A stretch of 29,318 nt of DNA, from the NCBI RefSeq assembly GCF_000003815.2, contig NC_049991.1, positions 2,763,705 to 2,793,022 of the forward strand. The letters run 5' to 3'. The translations under genes were made by a program, and so were the position numbers. The notes under the pieces are model-generated. The model made no database searches and had not been told where the DNA came from. It saw only the letters and a program-made list of their open reading frames with translations. This document shows positions 1 to 10,398 of this stretch, piece by piece. The first letter of the stretch is position 1, and every line of letters begins with the position of its first letter. Origin of the DNA: Branchiostoma floridae. Its lineage: Eukaryota; Chordata; Leptocardii; Amphioxiformes; Branchiostomatidae.

Positions 1-654
1 TACCTGCATATGCAGTGGGTATTCAAGCCCTGCAAACGCATATGCTCGAGCAAGGTGAAGGCTCTGTCTTGCGAAGAGGAAGTAAGAACCTTGGCAATTA
101 CAGTTGTTTTGAAAACCTGAGGCTTTGGAACAACAGCCAAACATTTTTCTCTGTGTTGAAACCTTCGCTCACATTGATGGTTTCATTCAGTGGTTATAGC
201 AAAGGTCCAGGCATCATGACACCATATACACCTCGGGGCGTGTTATTAACCCTTCATATATAATGATTATCAATTACATGTATTAGAAAAGCTATAGAAG
301 TGCACAATGGCAAATATCATTTTGTTGAGAATTGAGCTAGATTAAACTAATGTTACATGTACATTGGTTTCATAATTTGTGCTTCAAATAGCATATAAGT
401 TAGACAAAGCATAACTTTAACTGGTTAAAGCAAGGAGGTTAAAATTCCTCTTTTCAACCTCCTTGGTTAAAGTTATCCACATGGAAAACATGCAATAAGA
501 ATTCATTCAAGAGTCACCTGAAAATTGGCTTCAGCTCGCAACTTTTTGTAAAAGAAGCAAACTGAAGCCAAAACTATGACACTGAGGGGCAGTGCTATGT
601 GATCATTCTTCAACATTAGATGACATGACAGTATAGACTTTGACAGCTACAGAC
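1..654. other. Intergenic sequence, no gene seen
   Basis: No open frame here looks like a protein and no RNA gene was recognised. The only structure is an imperfect inverted repeat at about 411-476: ATAACTTTAAC and CAAGGAGGTT on the left pair with AACCTCCTTG and GTTAAAGTTAT on the right, around a short AT-rich loop. It is probably a small fold-back repeat; the same AACCTCCTTG word recurs near 4319. Confidence 0.5.
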
Positions 655-660
655 AGATAT

Positions 661-990
661 TGACAATGACAATGACAATGACAATGATCTTTATTGCATA
701 TTCCTGCCCAACATGGGCTAAATGCATTGGGTTGGATAACTTAAGTATACGTGAAACAGGTTACATTTTACATCATCTAAAATCTACATAGTCTCTTCTC
801 TCTTTTTGAAACTTGTGTGAACAAATTTACAAATCTTTTCAAGTGCGTTGTATTTATTAGTTGACATTATGTAGTTGAACATTTGGTCCTTACTTAAACA
901 CGCGTATTCATCATCTAGTTGTAGTGTATTTATGAGAGATGTGCGCATCTCGGTGTATATTCTACATGTATGTACTAACTTTTTAGCTTA
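661..990 (-). mobile_element. LINE (CR1/L2-like) 3' end, 5'-truncated
   Basis: On the minus strand a frame runs through 'TEMRTSLINTL', 'DQMFNYIMSTN' and 'ALEKICKFVHTSFKKRE' to a stop near 808. This spacing resembles the C-terminal tail that follows the reverse transcriptase of CR1/L2-type non-LTR retrotransposons. A 3' UTR follows with GCATTTAGCCCATGTTGGGC and AATAAAGATC, ending in an (ATTGTC)n hexamer repeat at 661-688, as such LINEs often do. The upstream part decays into stops, so it is a dead 5'-truncated copy. It lies about 100 bp downstream of the receptor stop codon in the same orientation. A related 3' end lies at 26580-26675. The clade is inferred from these features only. Confidence 0.6.
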
Positions 991-1085
991 CATACTTGCG
1001 ATGATCTGTATGGATCAAAATTCTTACAGATCATGCCATGTATGTAAGCTACATATACATGCTTCTTCCAGTCAATTACTTGTGT

Positions 1086-1528
1086 TCAGCGGAGTAAGAC
1101 CACACAAACAGTAATGGTCGCCCCGCCAACGACAAACATCAGAGCCCTGTCTAGCACAAGAGCCGCCATCTTCCACTCATCCTGGTCCTTCTTTTTTTCA
1201 CTCCTTTCTCGTGCATGGGCCGAGTATTCCCTGCTGTGGCACACAATCTCGCGCAGAGACAGATCGAGGGCCAGATTTGGAGTTTCCTTTTGTCGGATGG
1301 TCTCGTTATCCGAAGCTTTGTAGACACCATCTTTGGCGGGAGGAAGCACATGTTTCTCCTCCGTGATGGTGTTCATACAGAAGAGGCGAGCCAGGTAGCG
1401 TAGCAGAACTAAACGGAGCCAGCGGGGTAGAGGGCGGGCGGGCGGACCACTGTAGGACATTCGGATCACCATGATGGAAGCCAGGCACGAGAAGCCAACC
1501 AACGCGATGGTGGCAGCGAAGAACTGAC
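1086..1528 (-). CDS. nAChR coding exon 8: M3, cytoplasmic loop, M4, stop
   Basis: Starts with 'GQFFAATIALVGFSCLASI', matching the family's KYFAATMILVGLS-type M3. The cytoplasmic loop is rich in Arg, Glu and Lys. It ends with 'DEWKMAALVLDRALMFV' (M4) and a TGA immediately after the helix, so there is almost no extracellular tail. Confidence 0.92.
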
Positions 1529-4500
1529 CTGGGAAGTGAACAGAAATCATTGAACATCAGTGTTAGGGATTTACTGTCCTACAAATGTTACATGACATTA
1601 TGATTGACCAACTAGCAGCTGCTCATTTTGGAAATGGTCAGATGTTTCAAATAGCTACTTTTGTCTGTGACACTGAGGAAATCTTGTTGAAGATGAGGTT
1701 CTATTTTCCTACTATGGCAGAGAAGATGAAGACAAATTCTATGTTAACATATCAATTAGCTCCTTCTGTTTGCATCCATTTCTGTAATTATTAAGGACGT
1801 GACATACATTCTCTCATATATTGCTTCTCGTAAACCTGTTCTTCAACAAGATCTCTTAAAGGCAACCTAAGCAATATTACAGCGTCAAAGTGGAAATATT
1901 CTGAATAAGGCAATCTGCATGATATTGAAATCTACTGAATTGTATTCACACATTTACATCATAATTTTAGTCTTTGAGCGGTTAAAAACAGCACAGAGAC
2001 AAGTTGCACGAGGATATTCCTTATTATTGTACCCCCAAAAATAAGGATTTGATCTGGAATCTTTGTGCAACTCATTCCCGTGCCGTTTTTAATGGCTCAA
2101 TTTATGAAATAATGATGTAAACGTGCTAAAATAGTGCATTAGATGTCAATATTATACAGACTGCCTTATTCAGAATATTTCCACTTTTAACATTGTGATA
2201 TTGCTTACGTTGCTTCTGTTGCCTAGGTTGGTGTCAATGACGAAAGGTAGTGGAAACTACCAAAGATGTTGGACCGTTCCAAAATCATATCCTGTTGCTT
2301 GCTATTTGGCATATCTGTCTACCTGGATGTCTCACCAATGAAGCTTATTATAAATGATTTGAATTTGGCTCTTACCCAACTGAGGAGTAGTTATGGAAGT
2401 TTTGGGCAGAGAGTCCGACAAAACCTTCTGGAAGACGACGAGAGCCAGCAGGATGGTGACGAAGAAGGCCAGCCGCTTTCCGGTGTCCGGGGGTATGCAG
2501 AACCCGAACACGTTCAGGATCATCAGGATGATACAGGGTGCAACCATGTTGAACATGTAGAAGAAGGGCCGACGCTCCAGTTGCATGGTAAGGAAGATAG
2601 TGACAAAGGGTTCGGTGCAGCAGGGATAGAAGGCTACCTGTGGGTATGTGACACAAGTCACATTAAGCAACGCAAATTGAATTGCAAAAATTAGGGGTGG
2701 GTACCGGTACAGAAAATTCAGGTACAAGTACAATTCAAGATCAGGTCCAGGTCTGGGCCTGAACCTGGACCTAATTGTGAATGGACAATACTAGTACACA
2801 AAACAATGGCCCATTTCGCTACCAAGGAATCTGTTTGGTGGATTATCCTATCTTCACGTAAACAAAGCTAACTGCCTCTTTAAGTTAGACCAAGTTCAAC
2901 TGAAGAAACTTGATAAAAATGACTATCAACTCTCCTCTACTTTGCTCTTGCTATTTCTAGGACCAATAAGCCTCAAAACATGTGAATGGCTGTTGCTGTA
3001 GTGCTGGTATAATCTGTTCATTTACAAATCGGTCCAACATCCGGTCCGGAATTTTATCAGGTCTAGTTTTTCCAGACCGGTCAAACAAGAAAAAAATGGT
3101 TTTGCACTGGTAGAGTCAATTCCAAGTCACCGAGATGGTTTTGAAATAATATTTGTAATAAGTTTGAACTATTTTGAGTAAAAGAACATTTCAGTCACTA
3201 AAGTTCGAAATTGTTCAAACATTTCAAAATGAAAGTTTAAACATGTTTGAACCTTTTTATATTTGTTGGAACATTTGGGAAAGTAATGATATCATTATCT
3301 CTTTGTTTAGAACAATTTTCAAACATCTATGTGTTTTTGTTATTGTTCCAACATGTTCCAACATTTTGTGTCATTTTTTCCCTCCATAAAAACTTTTATT
3401 GACCCCATAAACAAAGCTGCTAAGCTTGGTCCTTTGTTTGGCTCTTGTATTTTTAGATTCTCTTTAGTATACACTGGTGAGTCTTTTGTGAGAAGGTGGC
3501 AGACAGACATAATTTCCTGCACTTGGCAGGGATGTGTGAATTGCCCTCTTCCCAGCCCACTGACCCAGTTTCATCATATTGTTTCCATGTTCGAACATGT
3601 GATCACAAATGATGCATCTATGTTGGAACAGTTTAGAAACGAACAGAAATAATGTATTTGATGTTAGAAATGTTTCTAACATGTTTGAATACTATAGAAA
3701 CATTTAGAATGTCACATAGATGTTGTAAATAGTTCTAAACAGTTACTTATCATTATAGATTGTTACAAAGATTTCCAAATTGTTAGAACAAAAGGCAAGA
3801 AACACCCTCTCGGTAATATGGAATTGACTCTATGGACCCATCCCTAGCAAAAATTCTACAATCCTAAATATTGGGTATATTTACACCGGGCTTTCTGAGT
3901 TTCTCCATCCTTACCTTTCTTTCCATTGGTGCCTTGTTCAGGATCCATTCCACATTCTGGGTGAAGATGCTGAGGCCTGCACTGGGGTTCACCAGGGATA
4001 TGTTCACTTTGGAGCTGGAGTAAATCCAAGACCCAAACTCCAGAATGCATTCCTGAAAAAAGGTGATAACATCTGTAATATTTACTGTCTTCTATAGTAT
4101 GAAAATATCAATGTGCCATAAGGTAGGCTTTTTGTCTGTCATCGTGCCATTAGGTGGGAGTTCAGACTTTGATCGTTCAAGATCCATGGCACCATTTAAT
4201 CGAACACAGCTAACACATGTTTTGTCCTGTCCCTTTTACGTACAAATCTAAGCAAGGGAAATATCTCAAATGTACGAAAATATTACTATTCAAGGAAGAT
4301 GTTGAACCTGCAAAAAGCCAACCTCCTTGACAGAAGAAGCTATCAAAGATCAGCAATCAGATCTTGAACGTCCAACCCTTGCAAGACTGGGAACAACAGA
4401 CGCTAAACCGGATAGTGAGTTAGTGACAGCAAAGTAATTGCAACCTAACTGAAGATGGGAGTTCTCACACCTTTTAGACTTAAGACATTTTTGGAAATGT

Positions 4501-7500
4501 TAGAGGGAGGAAGACCTTGTGGCTTCCAGAGTCACTCTAACGTTAAGAGAAGAAGAGTGATCTACCTGCTTGTCGAATGGAAACCTTGTTATGTCCACTT
4601 GGCATGCACTGGTGTAGATGGCTGGGTGTAGGTACGACACCCGTCCTGCACTGGTCACGGTAACATCAGTGATAGGCTCTATGGCACCGTAGGTCTTAGC
4701 TATGCTGTCACAATAAACAAAAACCATACATGGATGAAAAACGTACTGAATAAAAACAGCAAAAAAGAAACCTAGAGAATAGCTTGATAGGACAGTTACT
4801 GCAGGAACATCATATTTCCTCTTATTTTACAGTAGTGCACAAATATATGATGTATTCTGATGTAATTTTTGTGTGATTATTGTTGTAGTCTTTCTGTAAT
4901 GTCCGTTATCACTGTGATATTGTATTGATGTATCTTATGACGTTGCGTGTAGGACCACAGGAAGAATAGCAAATGGAAATGTCAATAGTGGATCTAAATT
5001 AAGTCGAAGTGAAAGTAAAGTCAAAGCTCTAAAACTAATAACAACGTGAGAAGTATAAAAATGCTGTAATTTAAGTTTTCACTCCAAGCAGCTCATTGTT
5101 AAAAAAGGCAGTACCTTAAAACATGCCCCATCACGTAATATAATATTATGTCCTCTCTCTACTCACTTGTTGTAGAGGAAGATGTCAGGCCTCCAGATGT
5201 CAGCAGAATGAATGGTTAATGAGTCCACACCTCCATGTTCTGAGGCATTCCATGTCAGGTACTCATCGTCCCAGTACTGTAAACACAATAAAAGGAAAGT
5301 GATCTTGATCCAGTTTTAGCTCACTGAAGAGCTAGTCTTTGATTGGTTTTGACAGAGAGGAGAGGCACTTATGTACAGTATTTACGGGTTCCCAAGCTCT
5401 TTTCAACAGTGGACCACAGTGTGACGTCCCGTCCTAATGACTACAACCCTTTCTGGTAGCGTGCATGTTTAGTGATAGCCTGGGTACCATTCTCTGCTGG
5501 TCGGCTTTGGGGTGCTTCACCCAGCCCAGTGTGCTTAGGCACCGACCTGTTTCTGTCAGCCTGCCTGATTAGATGCCCTTTGAGATTTCGCCGCCAAAGC
5601 TTGTAGCCGGCCTTTGGAGTTTACACCTCCAGCGAAATCTAACCAACCCATAAGAACTCCCCCGGCCTGCGCTTATTAACTGCACAATCCCGCTAGACCT
5701 AAAGGGCCGAAGAGCATGACGAGCGCCTCAATGGTATGGTACCCAGGCTAGTTGAGTGAGCGACACAGCTGGAATCAAACTCATGGCTTCTACTTCCAGA
5801 GGCAGGGCCGCTAACCTAACTGGACTATGCTACAAAAAACACAAATATCAGGCCACAGGTTTCGTTCTGTATACTGAAGCTAACCAAACAGCTGGTGTCT
5901 ACATAATATACAGAGTAAGCAACATATTGCATGGTTTGAAAAAGAAGAACAATAGCTGTTTTTAAATTAGTAATTAGGAGCTGCTTATTAATTATGATAC
6001 TCACCAGACGTTGCCAGATGTTGATTTGGAATGTCTGCTCTCTTTCAGCCTGAAAATAAGAAATTATTATTCATATAAAAATGAGACAATGAATCGTGGT
6101 AATTGGGCATCATAATCATGATGAACAGATACAACGTTAACTGGTCGTTTCACTACATTGCCAATTTTTTGGAAGTTGTTTTGCTTTTTGGCAGAAGTTG
6201 CTTTCCTGCATGGAAAAATTCACTTTCAAATTGTTACATTCAATTCATGTACATTAGAATGGCATTACCCTAAATGCGTAGATGAAGGTTAGACATATTT
6301 GCCATATGATATATCAAATGGCAGTTACTCCAGAAACTGGCTATGATCATATCCAGTTCCTTGAATAATTATTATTGAGATTGTCATTTCATTTTATGGG
6401 CTAACAATATTAGAAGTCATTTTCTTTCAATTACTTGTTGCAGATCTGTAAACTGTACTTAGCACAATGGGGCAAAAATGTACAATAAATTGATGGTCTT
6501 CCATCTATCCATCCTTTGATTTGCCCATTAAATACAAGAATACCCGGTAGATTTTATTTACGTTAATATGACACATAAAATCGTAAAATTGATAATCATA
6601 ATAACCACTATCAGGCATAATCGGGGACTATGTAATCAATTCAACAGCCTGTATTGTCCAAAAATGCCAACAAAAATGTTTACCTACGAAATCGCCATTC
6701 TTAAAAAAATGTTCTGCTGAGTCAGATAACACCAAACAATAACATTTTCTTAGTTCTGTTGTGAAATACTGATAATGGGACAGCCTGATAAGACAGATGA
6801 CACCATTTCATTCACTCACTCTTGAATCAAAAATAATTATTTAATACTTTTCAAGTTACTTTTTAGTTTTTTAGGAACATGATTTCTAATGCTATTGGTC
6901 TATTTAATGAAATAGCATTCAAATGTAGCGAGGCGACTTTTACCACGACTTGCCAGGCATCTAGCAAAACGACCTGCCTGGTATGTAGCGAAACAGTCAC
7001 CTGTAAAGGACTGACAATGTAGTGAAGCGACCATAACCGCACTGCCATGCTCACCCTCCCTACCTCTATACAGGTGAAATAGAATATGGGTAATGCCATT
7101 AATTGTTGAGAAACATATCAGTGTGACTGTGCAGCTATCGGCTAAAAGATCCAACTTCATTAAAATTTATTGGATAAAATTTTCTCACCAGTTCGATAAT
7201 CTGTTTCAGAGAGATGTCGAAGTCCACGTTCACAGGTGTAGATGCCGACTTGACCGGCCGCAAACTTTTGTCGTAGTTGGACAAGAGGGACGCCTTTAAC
7301 GCTATGGCGTCATACTGGTTTACATGACTTCTGGACCCTGAAAATACAGTCTCCTGTTACACTGTTGTTATAAAGAATAGAGCGTTCTAGCACATTTTGT
7401 CTAAAATGCCCTTTAAAGGGATGTATTGTAAAAAATCACTGTTTTACCTAATTTATAGGTCATATTACATTATGTAAAGAATCTAGTAATATCCTATTAC

Positions 7501-7874
7501 ACTGCACAGTAATATTCAAGTGTGGATCTTTTTAAATGGTGGTAAAAAACTCTTTACATTTTGTTTTTTTCTTGTGAATGTAACATAAGACACAAGGTAA
7601 AGTAGGATGAGTCACGGCATTAACATATAAAATAGTTTGAACAAAATATCTGATACAATAGAAATGTGGCATTTAAGCACACAAATTGCTCCCAAGTTAG
7701 TGAGGGTGTATGGCAACATACTGGCAACAACGCACCGAGATACGTTACATACATGTAAAGTGTATACAATGTAACCGCCATACACTGAAAGATTGGACTA
7801 TAACAATTATTGTACTTACCTGGTATACATGTAAAGAGTGTCATTAGGAGTAAAAAGCCAAGAGAAGTCTCCAT
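1086..7874 (-). CDS. Nicotinic acetylcholine receptor alpha-type subunit (8 coding exons)
   Basis: Cys-loop ligand-gated ion channel subunit of the plasma membrane. Exons: 7874-7820, 7337-7189, 6049-6005, 5276-5167, 4704-4566, 4052-3915, 2637-2376, 1528-1086. All have GT-AG borders and compatible phases, giving 1341 nt and 446 residues. Order along the protein: signal peptide (1-18), extracellular ligand-binding domain, Cys-loop C154-C168 with 13 residues between, vicinal pair C218-C219 (the alpha hallmark), M1 (about 237-260), M2 (about 265-287), M3 (about 300-325), a roughly 90-residue cytoplasmic loop, and M4 ending at the C-terminus. Binding-site aromatics are present: the loop A Tyr in 'FLYNN', the loop B Trp in 'GSWIY', and the Tyr before the Cys pair. 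The tyrosine expected four residues after the pair is Phe (F223). N-glycosylation sequons are NAS and NIS. The pore position -1' is Lys instead of the usual Glu. The start ATG has good context (CACCATGG). The exact vertebrate orthologue cannot be assigned by eye. Confidence 0.93.
1529..2375. other. nAChR intron 7 with a fold-back element
   Basis: This intron contains a long inverted repeat at 1860-2224, annotated separately. Nothing else was recognised in it. Confidence 0.6.
1860..2224. mobile_element. Fold-back (long inverted repeat) MITE
   Basis: The left arm (from AGGCAACCTAAGCAATATTA) and the reverse complement of the right arm (ending TTGCTTCTGTTGCCT) align over roughly 165 bp. The core GTGGAAATATTCTGAATAAG is identical in both. 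Few bases separate the arms near 2025-2045, so the strand could fold on itself almost end to end. It has no coding capacity. No convincing target duplication was seen. Confidence 0.7.
2376..2637 (-). CDS. nAChR coding exon 7: loop C, M1 and M2
   Basis: Encodes the loop C motif 'FYPCCTEPF', M1 ('FFYMFNMVAPCIILMILNVF') and the M2 pore helix 'LAFFVTILLALVVF' with the 9' Leu kept. Upstream of M2 the usual GEK is GKR. Acceptor CCCACAG, donor GTAAGAGC, phase 1. Confidence 0.93.
2692..3846. mobile_element. Non-autonomous hAT element with 8-bp target duplication
   Basis: Termini TAGGGGTGGGTACC and GGACCCATCCCTA form imperfect terminal inverted repeats, flanked by a perfect 8-bp direct repeat GCAAAAAT (2684-2691 and 3847-3854). 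An 8-bp duplication is the hAT signature. Open frames inside are short, so no transposase is present. Many copies of a GTTNNAAC-type word in both orientations (for example TGTTCCAACATGTTCCAACA near 3345) look like subterminal transposase-binding repeats. The element occupies nearly all of nAChR intron 6. Confidence 0.82.
3915..4052 (-). CDS. nAChR coding exon 6: loop B, end of the Cys-loop
   Basis: Opens with E-C (second Cys of the loop), then 'ILEFGSWIYSSSKVNIS', which carries the loop B Trp and an N-I-S sequon. It closes with 'VEWILNKAPMERK' before GTAAGGAT. Confidence 0.93.
4566..4704 (-). CDS. nAChR coding exon 5: first half of the Cys-loop
   Basis: Begins in phase 2 after TGTGACAG. It contains 'GRVSYLHPAIYTSAC' and the Cys-loop segment 'CQVDITRFPFDKQ', with the FPFD core in place. 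It ends before GTAGATCA, a weaker donor than its neighbours. Confidence 0.92.
5167..5276 (-). CDS. nAChR coding exon 4 (110 nt): loop D/A region
   Basis: Reads 'YWDDEYLTWNASEHGG', then 'SADIWRPDIFLYNN'. The 110-nt length, the loop D Trp and the WxPDIxLYN loop A motif are all standard for the family. It ends in phase 2 at ACAA before GTGAGTAG. The NAS sequon lies here. Confidence 0.94.
5476..5750. mobile_element. TA-flanked MITE with 15-bp perfect TIRs
   Basis: Begins TAGCCTGGGTACCAT and ends with its exact reverse complement ATGGTACCCAGGCTA, 275 bp in all. The outer TA on each side may be a TA target duplication. The interior is GC-rich with no protein. It lies in nAChR intron 3. The same right end recurs at 10505-10519. 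Confidence 0.75.
6005..6049 (-). CDS. nAChR coding exon 3 (45 nt)
   Basis: Encodes 'AEREQTFQINIWQRL'. A 45-nt exon at this place is the classic conserved small exon of animal nAChR genes. Splice sites are TTTTCAG and GTGAGTAT. Confidence 0.93.
6920..7060. repeat. Degenerate short tandem repeat
   Basis: Variants of (T)GTAGCGARRCGAC recur about every 45-50 bp (near 6923, 6960, 6984 and 7018) within nAChR intron 2. The copies are diverged. The rest of introns 1 and 2 shows nothing recognisable. Confidence 0.35.
7189..7337 (-). CDS. nAChR coding exon 2: N-terminal extracellular
   Basis: Bounded by TTTTCAG on the upstream side and GTGAGAAA downstream. It reads from 'SHVNQYDAIALKASLL' through 'SNYDKSLRPVKSASTP' into 'FDISLKQIIEL', the conserved opening of nAChR subunits (LLxxYxxxxRPV). 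It ends in phase 0. Confidence 0.92.
7820..7874 (-). CDS. nAChR coding exon 1: signal peptide
   Basis: Encodes a Met followed by the hydrophobic run 'FLLLMTLFTCIPG', a typical secretory signal. It ends at CCAG before GTAAGTAC (phase 1). An acceptor-like TTTCTACAAG just upstream, at about 7896, suggests that this exon starts at 7895 and carries a short 5' UTR. Confidence 0.88.
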
Positions 7875-8075
7875 GGTGCTCCAGTGGGACCAGCCCTTGT
7901 AGAAAAATTATGGGTGTGGCTGTAATTTTTTCAATACGTTGTCATGACATAAAACTGTTCATAAATCATTCTCTAATGCAAGAAAATACTTGGAGAATAA
8001 TAAACATAAAATACAAAAAGCCATACACGACTATAAAACGTCACCCCAAAGTCACAAGCCACCCGCATTTATTAC

Positions 8076-8128
8076 CGTAAGAGCTCTGCAACAGCAATCT
8101 CGTGTCTTGTGAAATGTCGGTCAGCTGA
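8076..8128 (-). other. Predicted nAChR 5' UTR exon
   Basis: Inferred from a TATA box at 8157-8164 placing a start near 8128, a donor (TTACG before GTAATAAA) at 8076, and an acceptor-like TTTCTACAAG before 7895. It has no coding potential. No transcript evidence is available from sequence alone. Confidence 0.35.
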
Positions 8129-8156
8129 AACAGAACAGGACCATGAAAAAACTATG

Positions 8157-8164
8157 CTTTTATA
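8157..8164 (-). promoter_or_regulatory. TATA box, nAChR gene
   Basis: The minus strand reads TATAAAAG, a strong TATA match, about 285 bp upstream of the ATG at 7874 and about 30 bp upstream of the predicted 5' UTR exon. Confidence 0.45.
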
Positions 8165-9461
8165 CCTACTAGACCTTGAAGTGTGTGCGGTTTCACCATT
8201 GCCAACATGCTTGATGTAACGTCAATGAAAGGCAGCACTTCACACACTTAGTAAGCCATGTCGACTTCTATTATATACAACCTTCAGGAATGAGAATCAG
8301 ACAATTGTGAGGAGCGTGGTCTGAGTAAATAGATATGTGGATTTTGTGACAATACAACAAGGACGTTATTGAATACACTAAGCAAATGTTATTGTTCGGT
8401 GTTGTCTGAATCCACAAAGAAACGTGTAATACTTTGTACAAATCCAGAAGGGTAGTTCTTAGAATACATAAATTGATTTTCGATAACATGACATACCTGT
8501 CACCAAACCATTGTATGGTAGCAATTGAAGTATGCTTCACAAAAAACATTCAATCATGCACATACAATGTATATAGTGGTGGGTTGTGCCAGTCTCCTTT
8601 GTACTTTATCATTTATGTCTACCAGTTTGGATTTTCTCCAGAATAGCTGATTGATGAATAGATATGGTCTTGAATTCAATGGGGGATTCCTTTTATCTTG
8701 TATAAAGGAAACAGATAAAACTTAAAACGAGGTAGACTTTAGAGTTTCAGTGAACATCTTTCTTTTATTCTCAATCATTGGTTCCTTACCAGTTGGTCCC
8801 AGTTCTATACTTAGTAACGTTAATCATTGCACAAGTTTCCATGATTTCATCATCCTTTAAAATCATTCCATCAACATACCAGGACGGGATTTGAAAAATA
8901 TAAGTATGATATAAAATTAGATATGGATATTAATATAGCAAGCTTCATATAACTGCCATAGCAACTACCATACTGCATCCAAACTCTCCTACGTTGACCA
9001 AACTACGTTAACCATGTTAACCACTTAGTACATGTAGTATTGTAGGTTTAGGTTTTTGAACCAGCACAATACACCATGTCAGATCAAAATTTAATCATCT
9101 CATTGTAACACTTGATGTAAACTTCCACATAAGTTCTTGAGTCATCTGATAACATCAACGTTCATAATTTCACATCAATGCCAGAGCCTTATTGTTCAGC
9201 GAGGTTTTAAAATACATAAAAGTTCTTCAGCATTGGTAAATTATATAGTAGAAAGTTACACTTTTGTTCTAACACAGAGAGAAAATGAGACTCACCTGAA
9301 TTCTTCACTGTCCCTACAGTTTTTGTTGAGAGATAATACAAGCTTTAGTTGGACTTGCTATTGGGCCACGTGACCGTAACGTCACCCGCTGTTACTAATG
9401 AAACATTCTCCCTCACAAAAGACAATTCAAGGTTTTGAGTCTCATATTTCTTTGTGTATGA
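8165..9461. other. Intergenic sequence, nothing recognised
   Basis: AT-rich sequence between the receptor promoter and the MITE at 9462. Open frames are short with no family-like motifs. No RNA gene or repeat structure was recognised. Confidence 0.5.
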
Positions 9462-9808
9462 CAGGGTTGGACAAGTTTTCTGAAACCCGCTTGTCCTATC
9501 GGGCAAGTAGTACATAAAAAATCTACTTGCCCGAATCAACTTTTCACTAGCCCGAAATTTAAATGACATTTTTCTACATGCATTTTCACTTCCAACGATG
9601 AGATTCTTGTTATTGGCTCTATTTTCCATGTTGATCAATGCTTGATGCCATGACTGTGAAAAGTAGCAAGACTGTATATCAAAATCTCACTCAATAAAAA
9701 AATATAACTTGCCCGATTGGACAAGTGGTGCAGGACATGCACTTGACTTGCCCGTTTAGCATTTTCACTTGCCCGGGACAATAGGGCTATTGGATTTGTC
9801 CAACCCTG
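9462..9808. mobile_element. MITE with 5-bp target duplication and CTTGCCCG ladder
   Basis: Terminal inverted repeats CAGGGTTGGACAA and TTGTCCAACCCTG are perfect over 13 bp and are flanked by TATGA on both sides (9457-9461 and 9809-9813). The subterminal regions carry repeated ACTTGCCCG / CGGGCAAGT words in both orientations around an AT-rich core. A CAGGG start with a 5-bp duplication suggests a hAT-related non-autonomous family; the superfamily is inferred. Confidence 0.8.
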
Positions 9809-9813
9809 TATGA

Positions 9814-10398
9814 ACAAAGTTCAACTTCCAACAGGATCATATCATAGATAATACATGTGCATACAATTAATATTTGTGATGAATATCAATCAATAGAAGT
9901 GTAATTATATAGATAACATGTACTGCATTAGTTATCGTATCCCACAATAGTTGCAATCTTGGACCACCACTATGAGGGACACGTTGCGATCATCCAATGG
10001 TATTAACGAACATCCAAATGTTCAACAGGTTACTGTCTTCTTTCAGACATCCTTGTCATTTACTCTTAGTCCTGCACAACAGTTTCATAAAACTGTAATC
10101 TAAACCCGCATGTAAATACAGTTTCAACAAGCAACAGAATTGCTTAAAACGGAACTCCCACTAACATTCTTCTCCCTTGCTCAACTCTTCCTTGCTTTCG
10201 TCATCTCATTTTCAACTTATTATTCTAAAATATACTTTTGTAAAATAAAATAAAAGATAAAAGCTTTTAGCGTGGGATATCCTTTGGTATAGATATAAGA
10301 AAAGCTGTAAAAGAAGCAAAAACAACTGACGCCTTCAGGTATCAGGTACCTGCGGTACTATTTTACTGACAATTCTTTTGAGTTGCAGTAGAGGTAAC
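9814..10398. other. Intergenic sequence, nothing recognised
   Basis: AT-rich sequence downstream of gene 2. No gene, RNA or repeat was recognised. A run of AATAAAATAAAAG lies on the plus strand near 10247, the wrong strand for either neighbouring gene. Confidence 0.5.

Noticed and set aside
5570-5660. Inner GATTTCGCCG / CAGCGAAATC pairing inside the TA-flanked MITE
   Set aside because: Too short and imperfect to be a separate element; treated as part of the MITE.
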